Source of the DNA: Ralstonia pickettii
Lineage (GTDB): Bacteria > Pseudomonadota > Gammaproteobacteria > Burkholderiales > Burkholderiaceae
Assembly (NCBI RefSeq): GCF_016466415.2
Contig: NZ_CP066771.1
Coordinates: forward strand, 1,612,001 to 1,676,000
Length of the DNA: 64,000 bases
Direction of reading: 5' to 3'
Shown: positions 8,799 through 16,534 of the stretch, in pieces
How positions within the stretch are numbered: the first letter of the stretch is position 1
Layout of the letters: every line of letters starts with the position of its first letter
Position numbers and translations under genes: made by a program
Notes under the pieces: model-generated
What the model was told of the DNA's origin: nothing
What the model saw: the letters and a program-made list of their open reading frames with translations, nothing else
Databases searched by the model: none

Positions 8799-9980
8799 TT
8801 ACGGACGCTCAACTGCCAGCGCCACGCCCATGCCGCCGCCGATACACAGCGAGGCCAGGCCCTTCTTCGCATCGCGCTTCTGCATTTCGTGCAGCAGCGT
8901 GACCAGGATGCGGCAGCCCGAGGCGCCGATCGGGTGACCGATCGCAATCGCACCACCATTGACGTTGATCTTGGACGTATCCCAGCCCATCTGTTGATGC
9001 ACGGCCAGCGCCTGAGCGGCGAACGCCTCGTTGATCTCCATCAGGTCCAGATCGCCCACCGACCAACCGGCGCGCGACAGGCAGCGCTTCGATGCCGGCA
9101 CCGGCCCCATGCCCATGACCTTCGGGTCCAGGCCTGCGCTCGCATATGCACGGATCGTTGCCAGCGGTGTCAAGCCCAGCTCCTTGGCCTTGGCGGCCGA
9201 CATCACCACGACAGCGGCGGCGCCATCGTTCAGACCAGAGGCGTTGGCCGCCGTCACTGTGCCGGCCTTGTCAAAGGCGGGTTTCAGGCCAGCCATCGAC
9301 TCGAGCGTGGCGCCATGGCGAACGAATTCATCCTGCGCAAAGGCAATCGGATCGCCCTTGCGCTGCGGGATCAGGATCGGAACGATCTCGTCATTGAACC
9401 GGCCCGACTTCTGCGCGGCTTCCGCTTTGTTCTGCGACGCCACGGCAAACTCGTCCTGCGCTTCACGCGTGATGCCGTATTCCTTGGCAACGTTCTCGGC
9501 CGTGATGCCCATGTGGTACTGGTTGTAGACGTCCCATAGCCCATCCACAATCATCGAGTCGATCAGCTTGGCATCGCCCATGCGGAAACCGTCGCGCGAG
9601 CCCGGCAGGACGTGCGGCGCGGCGGACATGTTTTCCTGGCCGCCAGCCACGACGATCTCGGCATCGCCCGCGATGATGGCGTTGGCGGCCAGCATCACGG
9701 CCTTCAGGCCGGAGCCGCACACCTTGTTGATGGTCAGGCCCGGCACCATGTTCGGCAGCCCAGCCTTGATGACGGCCTGGCGCGCCGGGTTCTGCCCCGA
9801 ACCTGCCGTCAGCACCTGGCCCATGATGACTTCGCTCACCTGGTCCGGCGCAACCTTGGCGCGTGCCAGCGCTTCGCGGATAACGGCCGCGCCAAGCTCA
9901 GGCGCAGCAATCTTCGCCAGCGAGCCACCAAACTTGCCCACGGCGGTGCGTACCGCCGATACGATCACAACATCGGTCAT
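8799..9980 (-). CDS. phaA: Acetyl-CoA acetyltransferase PhaA
   Basis: A 393-residue biosynthetic thiolase that condenses two acetyl-CoA to acetoacetyl-CoA, the first step of PHB synthesis. Active-site elements are the Cys in [11 protein letters not shown], His in GHPIGASG and Cys in SLCIGGGMG. The ATG at 9980 follows GGAAGGTAAGCAA, a usable ribosome site; the frame opens five codons earlier without one. It lies between phaC and phaB and shares their transcript. It is a paralogue of bktB in this window. Confidence 0.95.
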   Translation of the reverse strand: MTDVVIVSAVRTAVGKFGGSLAKIAAPELGAAVIREALARAKVAPDQVSEVIMGQVLTAGSGQNPARQAVIKAGLPNMVPGLTINKVCGSGLKAVMLAANAIIAGDAEIVVAGGQENMSAAPHVLPGSRDGFRMGDAKLIDSMIVDGLWDVYNQYHMGITAENVAKEYGITREAQDEFAVASQNKAEAAQKSGRFNDEIVPILIPQRKGDPIAFAQDEFVRHGATLESMAGLKPAFDKAGTVTAANASGLNDGAAAVVVMSAAKAKELGLTPLATIRAYASAGLDPKVMGMGPVPASKRCLSRAGWSVGDLDLMEINEAFAAQALAVHQQMGWDTSKINVNGGAIAIGHPIGASGCRILVTLLHEMQKRDAKKGLASLCIGGGMGVALAVERP

Positions 9981-10068
9981 TTGCTTACCTTCCACTGTCG
10001 AAAGAGGGGTCGTTGGACACCGTCAGCGGCCGAAGCCGCGACGGCAACGGGGGTTCATGCGCGCGATC

Positions 10069-11862
10069 TTACGCTTTCTGTTTGACGTAGCGGCCAGGCG
10101 CCGGCTCGATGGCTGGGTAGTCCGCATTGCCGTAACCCTTGGGTGCAGCTTTCTGCGCACCGGCGTGTGACGCCAGCCAAGTTGACCAATCCGGCCACCA
10201 GCTGCCCGGATGCTCCTTCGCACCCTCGAACCACGCATCGGCGGACTCGGGCAGCTTGGCATTGATCCAGTGCGAACGCTTGTTGGCCGCAGGCGGGTTG
10301 ATGACGCCTGCGATATGTCCCGAAGCGCCCAGGACGAAACGCCGCTTGCCCTTGAGCAGCGGCACCGAGCCATAGGCCGACTTCCACGGCACGATGTGGT
10401 CTTCACGCGAGCCGTAGATGTAGACCGGCGCATCAATCTTGCCGAGGTCCACCGGCGTGCCATTCACCTTCAGCTTGCCCGGCGTCTTGAGGTCGTTCTG
10501 CAGATACGTATGGCGCAGATACCAGCAGTACCACGGGCCCGGCAGGTTGGTGGAGTCGCCGTTCCAGTACAGCAGATCGAACGGCGCCGGCGTCTTGCCC
10601 TTCAGATAGTTCTCGACAACGTAGTTCCAGACCAGATCGTTCGGCCGCAGGAACGAGAACGTGTTTGCCAGCTCCACGCCACGCAGCAGGCCCGGGCCGG
10701 TCGGCGCATTGCTGCCGATGGTCTTTTCACGCATTTCCACCTGGGCCTGGTCGACAAACACGTCGAGAATGCCGGTGTCAGTAAAGTCCAGCAGCGTCGT
10801 CAGCAGGGTCAGGCTTGCCGCAGGATGCTCGCCGCGTTCAGCCAGCACCGCCAGCGCAGTCGACAGGATCGTTCCGCCCACGCAAAAGCCCAGCACATTG
10901 ATCTGGTCCTGCGCTGAGATCTCGCGCGCGACACGAATGGCCTCGATCGCGCCGCCTTCGATGTAGTCGTCCCACGTGCGGGACGCCATGCTCGCGTCTG
11001 GATTGCGCCACGACACCAGGAACACGGTATTGCCTTGCTCCACCGCATAGCGCACGAGCGAATTGGCCGGCTGCAGATCGAGGATGTAGTACTTGTTGAT
11101 GCAAGGCGGCACCAGCAGCAGCGGGCGCGCATGCACCTTGGCTGTCAGCGGCTTGTACTGGATGAGCTGGAAGTAGTCGTTCTCGAAAACGACCGCGCCT
11201 TCGCTGTTGGCGACGTTGCGGCCGATCTCGAACGCGGTCTCGTCGGTCTGCGAGATCTTTCCGCGCTCCATGTCCTGCAGCATGTTCAGGATACCGGTGC
11301 GCAGGGATTCGCCACGCGACTCAATCAACTGCTTCTGTGCTTCAGGGTTGGTCGCCAGGAAGTTGGACGGCGACATGGCGGCCGTCCATTGCGACACGGC
11401 AAAACGCACGCGCTCGCGGGTCTTGGCATCTGCCTGCACGGCGTCAGCCATTTCCATCAACGTGCGGGCGTTGAGCACGTAGAACGCAGCCGCGTAGCCG
11501 TAGAGCGGGCTCTTGCGCCACGCATCGTTCGAGAAACGGCGATCCGACGGCGCCACGGCCTCGGCGCTTTCGCCGGTGCTCATGTGACGCCAGATCTGGA
11601 GCCACTCTTCAAGATACTTCTGCTGGATTTCGGCCAGCCGCTCGTGCGGAATCAGTGCGAACGGAGCCGCGCCCTCGCCCATCGCTGCGCCGTTGAACTG
11701 GCCAAGACCAGGCGCCGCGGCGCCGGGTTGCGCGAAGCCGCCCGCAAAGGCTTGCCATTGCTTGAATTGCTCAGCCCACTGCGTAGGGTCCGACAAGCCC
11801 TGCCAGGGAGCTTGAGTGTGGGCGCTAGATGCTTTGGATGATGTCGATTGACGCGATGCCAT
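10069..11862 (-). CDS. phaC: Class I poly(3-hydroxyalkanoate) synthase PhaC
   Basis: A 597-residue class I synthase, close to the 589 of Cupriavidus PhaC1, that polymerises (R)-3-hydroxyacyl-CoA at the granule surface. The lipase-like box carries the catalytic Cys (GFCVGG). The Asp is in YGSREDHIVPW and the His in GASGHIAGVINPP. The N-terminal 200 residues are the variable, Ala/Gln-rich domain. I chose the ATG at 11862 (MASRQSTSSK) with GAGGG upstream; translation from 11961 would begin inside the promoter. It is the first gene of the phaCAB operon. Confidence 0.95.
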   Translation of the reverse strand: MASRQSTSSKASSAHTQAPWQGLSDPTQWAEQFKQWQAFAGGFAQPGAAAPGLGQFNGAAMGEGAAPFALIPHERLAEIQQKYLEEWLQIWRHMSTGESAEAVAPSDRRFSNDAWRKSPLYGYAAAFYVLNARTLMEMADAVQADAKTRERVRFAVSQWTAAMSPSNFLATNPEAQKQLIESRGESLRTGILNMLQDMERGKISQTDETAFEIGRNVANSEGAVVFENDYFQLIQYKPLTAKVHARPLLLVPPCINKYYILDLQPANSLVRYAVEQGNTVFLVSWRNPDASMASRTWDDYIEGGAIEAIRVAREISAQDQINVLGFCVGGTILSTALAVLAERGEHPAASLTLLTTLLDFTDTGILDVFVDQAQVEMREKTIGSNAPTGPGLLRGVELANTFSFLRPNDLVWNYVVENYLKGKTPAPFDLLYWNGDSTNLPGPWYCWYLRHTYLQNDLKTPGKLKVNGTPVDLGKIDAPVYIYGSREDHIVPWKSAYGSVPLLKGKRRFVLGASGHIAGVINPPAANKRSHWINAKLPESADAWFEGAKEHPGSWWPDWSTWLASHAGAQKAAPKGYGNADYPAIEPAPGRYVKQKA

Positions 11863-11931
11863 AGTGCCCTCGATCCGACGATATGCGCCGCTCCGGTTGG
11901 AACGGCGGCGCAACTCGTAGTATTGCGAGGC

Positions 11932-11961
11932 ATTGTTGCCTTGCCGTTTCAAGGCTGTCAA
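11932..11961 (-). promoter_or_regulatory. phaC sigma-70 promoter
   Basis: On the minus strand TTGACA (11956-11961), an 18-bp spacer and AACAAT (11932-11937) lie about 70 bases before the phaC start. As I recall it, this matches the sigma-70-type phaC promoter described for Cupriavidus necator, including the unusual AACAAT -10. Confidence 0.75.
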
Positions 11962-12132
11962 TCGTAGTTACCTGACGATCGAACAGAAACGCCGGCCCAG
12001 CGCGGGTCTTGCGGCATTCAACGAAAACGGCGGCCACCAAATGGCTAAGCGCGGCGCCAGGGCTATGGTCCAATTTGCGCAGTTTCGTGCGAGACTGCCC
12101 CATTACGCCAACGCCGGGCACCGCTTCTTCCC

Positions 12133-12369
12133 ATGTATATCGTCGCCATCGCGTGGCTCTATGTCGTGCTGATGATGTCCTTGACTGAGCAATCTTGGGT
12201 TGCCGGCATCGGCACATTTGTCTTCTACGGCGTGGCGCCGCTATCGCTCTTCCTGTGGATTGTCAGCACGCCGGCGCGCAGGCGGCGCCGGAAAGCCCAG
12301 GAAGCTGCGCAGGACAAGGCGGACACCACCGCCACATTGAGCAGCGACACAGGCGACGGCGCCGCCTGA
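12133..12369 (+). CDS. Small predicted inner-membrane protein
   Basis: 78 residues: two hydrophobic segments (about 2-15 and 21-43, with GIGTFVFYGVAPLSLFLWIV), then a basic cluster RRRRRK and a hydrophilic Ala/Asp/Thr tail. The positive-inside rule places the tail in the cytoplasm. It is divergent from phaC and its stop lies 4 nt from the convergent pgeF stop. No ribosome site is obvious. The function is unknown. Confidence 0.65.
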   Translation: MYIVAIAWLYVVLMMSLTEQSWVAGIGTFVFYGVAPLSLFLWIVSTPARRRRRKAQEAAQDKADTTATLSSDTGDGAA

Positions 12370-12373
12370 ACGC

Positions 12374-13177
12374 TTACTCGGCGCGCCAGATAAGCGTGGC
12401 CATACGGCCTGTGATGCGCTCCCGTCGGTATGAATAGAAGCGCTCGGCGTCCATCATCGTGCACAGGCCGCCGCCGTACACGTCGGTACAACCAACCCGC
12501 GCCAGCCGCAGCCGGGCCAGCGCATACAGGTCGGCAAAGAACTTGCCAGCCGATACGCCCTCCCGGAACGCCGCTTCCGTGGCAGGCAGTTCGCCGGGCC
12601 TGACGGCGTCGATAAAGGCTTGACGCACTTCCTCACCCACTTCAAAGCATGATGGTCCGATGGCGGGCCCCAGCCATGCCAGCCACGTGGGATCGGCCTC
12701 CTGGCCGCTGGCACGCAGCCGCTGCATCATGGCGTCGAGCGTGCGCTCGATCACGCCGCCACAGAGACCACGCCAGCCCGCATGCGCGGCGCCCACAGTG
12801 ACGCCGCGGGCGTCGCTCAGCAAGACAGGCAGGCAATCGGCCGTCATGACTACGCAGACGCGATCCCGCCAGGACGCCACCGCCGCATCGGCGACCACAG
12901 GCGCTGACGTACCAACGAGTTGATCAAGATCAGCCACATCGGTGCCGTGCACCTGTTCCATCCATGTTGGATCGGCGGGTAGCGCTGCACGCAAGATGCG
13001 GCGATTCTGATCAACGGCTTCGGGCGCGTCACCGACGTGCTGGCCGAGGTTCAGGCCACCCGGCAAACCGCCGGCCAAACCGTAAGGTCCTGTACTGACG
13101 CCACCCAGGCGCGTCGTGGCCAGCGCCTTGACGCGAGGATGCGCAGGCCAGTCGGGGACGATCCAGTCAGTTGACAT
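12374..13177 (-). CDS. pgeF: Purine nucleoside phosphorylase / multicopper-oxidase-like YfiH family protein PgeF
   Basis: A 267-residue YfiH/DUF152 protein. Family members were called polyphenol oxidase or laccase-domain proteins; later work gives them purine nucleoside phosphorylase/deaminase or peptidoglycan-editing roles. Zn-site motifs are [20 protein letters not shown] and [13 protein letters not shown] chose the ATG at 13177 ([10 protein letters not shown]), which overlaps the rluD stop by 11 nt, implying translational coupling. Reading from 13591 would run inside rluD and is a shadow. rluD-pgeF adjacency is common in proteobacteria. Confidence 0.9.
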   Translation of the reverse strand: MSTDWIVPDWPAHPRVKALATTRLGGVSTGPYGLAGGLPGGLNLGQHVGDAPEAVDQNRRILRAALPADPTWMEQVHGTDVADLDQLVGTSAPVVADAAVASWRDRVCVVMTADCLPVLLSDARGVTVGAAHAGWRGLCGGVIERTLDAMMQRLRASGQEADPTWLAWLGPAIGPSCFEVGEEVRQAFIDAVRPGELPATEAAFREGVSAGKFFADLYALARLRLARVGCTDVYGGGLCTMMDAERFYSYRRERITGRMATLIWRAE

Positions 13178-14279
13178 CGGCATCGGGGTCCAGGTCGAGA
13201 GCTTCCAGCAGATCGGCAAAATCGTCGGGCACGCCGGCTTCCCAGTGCACCGATTTGCCCGATGCTGGGTGCACGAGCCCCAGGCGCACTGCATGCAGCG
13301 CCTGCCGCGTAAAAGGCACCGGCAACTGCGCCTTGATCGTCTGCGGCTGGCCACGTCGGAAGTTGCGCGTGTAGACCGGATCGCCAAGCAACGGATGCCC
13401 CTCCGATTCAAAGTGCACACGAATCTGGTGTGTACGGCCGGTCTCAAGCTGGCAACGCACCAGCGACACCTGGGCGCGCCCGAGGTCGACCACGTCCAGC
13501 GTCTTGAAATGCGTCCGCGCCGGCTTGCCGCTGGCCGTCTCGATGATGGCCATGCGCGTGCGGTCGCGCGGGTCCCGGCCGATCGGAGCATCGATCGTGG
13601 CTTCTTCCGGCGTTTCGCCCCACACCAGCGCGAGATAAGTCCGCTTGACGGTACGTGCCTGCAATTGGCGCACGAGGTCGGTCTGCGCAGGCAGCGTACG
13701 GGCGACCACCATCAGGCCGGAAGTGTCTTTATCGAGGCGGTGAACGATGCCGGCACGCGGCAACTCTACGGCGTCGGGATAGCGGTGCAGCAGGCCGTTG
13801 AGTACGGTGCCGCTCCAGTTGCCCGCGGCGGGATGCACCACCAGCCCGGCAGGCTTGTTGATGACGAGCAGCGTGTCGTCTTCGTACACCACATCCAGGT
13901 CGATGGGCTCGGCGACGAAGGCGTTTTCGTCGGCCGCGCGTTGCGGGACGACTTCGATGCGGTCACCGCCGGAGATCGCCGCACGCGGGCGCACCACCTC
14001 ACCACGCAGGCGCACCGCGCCGGCATCAATCCATTGCTGGAGGCGGCTGCGCGAATAGTCGGGCAGCAGCTTGGCAAGCGCCTTATCCAGGCGTTCGCCG
14101 TGCATGGTTTCCGGAATCTCTATGATGATCGGCTCGGCTGCCTGGCCCGCACCGGCGGCAGGCAAATCGAGCGCCTCATCATCGAGGGCGTCTTCCGTCT
14201 CCGGCGCAGTGAGGGAAACGTCAGCCAGTGCGTCGTCTGACACAGGGCTTGGGCTATAATGCTTGATGCGATTTTTCAT
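13167..14279 (-). CDS. rluD: Ribosomal large subunit pseudouridine synthase RluD
   Basis: 370 residues. An acidic N-terminal tail of about 50 residues is followed by an S4 RNA-binding domain ([23 protein letters not shown]) and the pseudouridine synthase domain with the catalytic Asp in [17 protein letters not shown]. It modifies helix 69 of 23S rRNA during 50S assembly. It starts 16 bp from the divergent bamD start, so their promoters overlap; a TATAAT for bamD lies inside the rluD 5' coding sequence. It overlaps pgeF downstream. Confidence 0.93.
   Translation of the reverse strand: MKNRIKHYSPSPVSDDALADVSLTAPETEDALDDEALDLPAAGAGQAAEPIIIEIPETMHGERLDKALAKLLPDYSRSRLQQWIDAGAVRLRGEVVRPRAAISGGDRIEVVPQRAADENAFVAEPIDLDVVYEDDTLLVINKPAGLVVHPAAGNWSGTVLNGLLHRYPDAVELPRAGIVHRLDKDTSGLMVVARTLPAQTDLVRQLQARTVKRTYLALVWGETPEEATIDAPIGRDPRDRTRMAIIETASGKPARTHFKTLDVVDLGRAQVSLVRCQLETGRTHQIRVHFESEGHPLLGDPVYTRNFRRGQPQTIKAQLPVPFTRQALHAVRLGLVHPASGKSVHWEAGVPDDFADLLEALDLDPDADVN
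14255..14260 (+). promoter_or_regulatory. bamD -10 element
   Basis: A perfect TATAAT lies 35 bases before the bamD start, inside the first codons of divergent rluD. The -35 side is weak, so this is a candidate only. Confidence 0.45.
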
Positions 14280-14294
14280 TCAGAAAAGGTGCCC

Positions 14295-15152
14295 ATGTCG
14301 GTCACGAGCGTAAAGCAGGCGCGTATTGTTAGTCGAATTGGCAATCGAATCCGCGCGCAAATCGGAGCAGTGTTGATGGCAGGCGTTGCATGCCTAGCTA
14401 TCTCGGCCTGCGGCATCCTGCCGGAACAGCAAGACGAAACGGCTGGCTGGTCAGCCAACAAATTATATTCCGAAGCGAAGGACTCGCTCGACGGCGGCGA
14501 CTACGCCAAGGCGGTCAAGTACTACGAAAAGCTCGAAAGCCGCTATCCGTTCGGCCAATATGCCCAACAGGCCCAGATCGAGACCGCCTACGCCAACTAC
14601 AAGGATGGCGAGACGGCTGCCGCACTGGCCGCCGTGGACCGCTTCATCCAGTTGCACCCCAATCACCCCAGCGTCGATTACGCCTATTACCTCAACGGCC
14701 TGATCAACTTCAACGACAACCTGGGCTGGCTCGGTCGCTTCTCGAACCAGGACTTGAGCGAGCGCGACCCGAAGGCCGCACGCGCCGCGTACGATGCGTT
14801 CAAGACGCTGTTCACGCGTTTCCCGAACAGCAAGTACACGCCGGACGCCACCCAGCGCATGCAGTACATCGTGAACGCGATGGCCGAGCATGAAGTGGGC
14901 GCCGCACGCTACTACTACCGCCGCGGCGCCTACCTGGCTGCCGTCAACCGCGCGCAGGACGCCATCAAGGATTACGACCGCGCCCCGGCAGTGGAAGAAG
15001 CGCTGTACATCATGATGAAGTCGTACGAAGCGCTGGGCATGAAAGACATGCGGGACGACACCGAACGCATCATCAAGCAGAATTACCCGAAGAGCGATTT
15101 CCTCGCCTACGGCCAGCGCAAGAAAGACAAGCCCTGGTACCAATGGTGGTAA
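14295..15152 (+). CDS. bamD: Outer membrane assembly lipoprotein BamD
   Basis: A 285-residue TPR lipoprotein of the BAM complex that inserts beta-barrels into the outer membrane. The start at 14295 follows AAAGG. The signal peptide ends in a lipobox (ISAC, in AISACGILPEQQ), so the mature N-terminal Cys would be acylated. TPR text includes ESRYPFGQYAQQAQIETAYANYK and FPNSKYTPDA. The protein is full length and ends 15 bases before an IS element, which now separates it from its likely terminator. Confidence 0.94.
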   Translation: MSVTSVKQARIVSRIGNRIRAQIGAVLMAGVACLAISACGILPEQQDETAGWSANKLYSEAKDSLDGGDYAKAVKYYEKLESRYPFGQYAQQAQIETAYANYKDGETAAALAAVDRFIQLHPNHPSVDYAYYLNGLINFNDNLGWLGRFSNQDLSERDPKAARAAYDAFKTLFTRFPNSKYTPDATQRMQYIVNAMAEHEVGAARYYYRRGAYLAAVNRAQDAIKDYDRAPAVEEALYIMMKSYEALGMKDMRDDTERIIKQNYPKSDFLAYGQRKKDKPWYQWW

Positions 15153-15198
15153 GCAGCGCTTGAGCAGTGTCAAGTCCTGCCATAGGTTGACACAGTGC

Positions 15199-16284
15199 TC
15201 AGTCAGCGAGCGCCCGATGCACCGCATCGGGCGTTTTGTATTTCAAGGCCAGATGAGGCCGTTCGTGGTTGTAGATATGCACGGCCTGCGCCACCATGCG
15301 TGCGGCCTGCTCTAGGTCGGCGGGGCGCTTGAGCAGCAACTCCCCTTTGAGGATGCCGTTGACCCGTTCGGCCAGGGCATTCTGGTAGCAGTCGTAGCCG
15401 TCGGTCATGGAGCACGTGATGCCGTGCCGCTGATGGATGCGCTGGTACTCGGCTGAACAGTATTGGATGCCCCGATCCGAGTGATGAACCAGAGGCTGTC
15501 GCGTATGGCGCGTCTTCAGCGCCATCTTCAACGCCTGGGCGACCGACTCGGCATGCAGGCTGTCATGCACGCGGTAGCCCACGATCTTGCGCGAGTAGGC
15601 GTCAGTCACCAGACTCAGGTACGCACAGCGCTGGGCGGTCGGCAGATAGGTAATGTCGGCCACCCAGACCTGCTCCGGCCCGGTGGGGATGACCTGGTTC
15701 GGGCCGTCCTTGAGCAGATTGGGATGGCGCCGGAAGCGATGATGACTGTGTGTGGTCTTGTGATACGCCCGCTGCGGCACGACCAGCAGCCGGGCTGCAC
15801 GCAGGATATCGAACAGGCGATCCCGGCCAACCTGGATGCCTGCCTCGGCCAGGGGCGTGCGCAGCACGTGCTGGAGCTTGCGCGTACCCAAGCGCGGCTG
15901 GCGCAGCCGTAAGTGGTTGACCAACGCACAGACCTTGGCCTCACGCGCGCTTTGCCGTGTCTCGCTTTGCTGGCGTTTGTAGTACGCCTGGCGGCTGATG
16001 CCAATGTAGCGGCAGGCCCTGCCCACACTCAGCCCTTGGACGAGCTTTTGCGTGAGGACCTGCCCGAAGGCTTTTTTACGACGCGCGCCCCATGCTCTTT
16101 CTGGATCACGTCGATCACCGCCTCGAACAGGCGTGCCTTCTCTTGGGCCTCCCGCAACTGCACTTCCAATTCCTTGATGCGCTGCTCTGGCGTGAGCGAC
16201 TTGCGCTGGCTGCTTTGATTTTCCATCGTGGTTTTGGCCTCCGCTGAGGCGCTCCAGTCCTGTCGTCCGTGCTTGCGCAACCAT
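15199..16284 (-). CDS. IS3-family transposase OrfB (catalytic DDE domain)
   Basis: An integrase-core (rve) transposase expressed as an OrfAB fusion by -1 frameshifting at 16071-16077. DDE residues are visible: Asp in VADITYLPT, Asp in HHSDRGIQY and Glu in ALAERVNGILKGE. An N-terminal HTH_21-type region (SVGRACRYIGISRQAYYKR) precedes it. The part upstream of about 16077 is not read except through the fusion, so functional translation begins in OrfA. The frame is uninterrupted, so the element could be active. Confidence 0.9.
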   Translation of the reverse strand: MVAQARTTGLERLSGGQNHDGKSKQPAQVAHARAAHQGIGSAVAGGPREGTPVRGGDRRDPERAWGARRKKAFGQVLTQKLVQGLSVGRACRYIGISRQAYYKRQQSETRQSAREAKVCALVNHLRLRQPRLGTRKLQHVLRTPLAEAGIQVGRDRLFDILRAARLLVVPQRAYHKTTHSHHRFRRHPNLLKDGPNQVIPTGPEQVWVADITYLPTAQRCAYLSLVTDAYSRKIVGYRVHDSLHAESVAQALKMALKTRHTRQPLVHHSDRGIQYCSAEYQRIHQRHGITCSMTDGYDCYQNALAERVNGILKGELLLKRPADLEQAARMVAQAVHIYNHERPHLALKYKTPDAVHRALAD

Positions 16285-16463
16285 ACCAGCACCGTCGAGC
16301 GACCCTGAATGCCATAGCGTCGCTGTGCCTCTTTGTAGGTCAGCTCGCCTTTTTCCACCTGCTCAACCACTGCCAACTTAAAAGCCAGCGTGTAGTCCCT
16401 CTGCGTTCGCTTCTTCTGCCCTTCCATCTTGACGCTCACTCCCTGTCGGGGAAAAAGTGTCAA
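16029..16463 (-). CDS. IS3-family transposase OrfA (helix-turn-helix)
   Basis: 144 residues. An N-terminal HTH (LTYKEAQRRYGIQGRSTVLVWLRK) is followed by a leucine-zipper-like coiled coil (EQRIKELEVQLREAQEKARLFEAVI). It binds the IS ends and provides the front half of OrfAB. The slippery heptamer A_AAA_AAG (16071-16077) lies in frame as gtA AAA AAG; a -1 slip continues into KKAFGQVLTQ of OrfB, and a no-slip ribosome stops at 16029. Confidence 0.9.
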   Translation of the reverse strand: MTLFPRQGVSVKMEGQKKRTQRDYTLAFKLAVVEQVEKGELTYKEAQRRYGIQGRSTVLVWLRKHGRQDWSASAEAKTTMENQSSQRKSLTPEQRIKELEVQLREAQEKARLFEAVIDVIQKEHGARVVKKPSGRSSRKSSSKG

Positions 16464-16487
16464 CCTTATTCAGGACGGGTCAGCACA

Positions 16488-16519
16488 GAAAAAAGCCCGG
16501 TCGATTGGCCGGGCTTTTT
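16488..16519. terminator. Bidirectional terminator between bamD/IS and dinG
   Basis: AGCCCGG (16494-16500) and CCGGGCT (16509-16515) form a 7-bp stem with an A-run before and a T-run after. It serves dinG on the minus strand and was probably the bamD terminator before the IS entered. Confidence 0.8.
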
Positions 16520-16534
16520 GTTTGTTCGTGCAGA

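Larger units (their letters stand above)
15168..16482 (-). mobile_element. IS3-family insertion sequence, about 1.3 kb, apparently intact
   Basis: Imperfect terminal inverted repeats of 26 bp (15168-15193 and 16457-16482) match at about 19 positions and share GGTTGACAC at the inner side and GTCCTG in the middle. They bound two overlapping minus-strand ORFs with an A_AAA_AAG slippery site. The outer ends read TG...CA, as in IS3 elements. A 3-bp GCA lies at both outer edges if the left end is taken as 15167, a possible target duplication. It sits between bamD and the hairpin at 16488-16519. Confidence 0.88.

Noticed and set aside
12374-13591. Extending pgeF to 405 residues
   Set aside because: The extension is the shadow of rluD; the family starts at [10 protein letters not shown].
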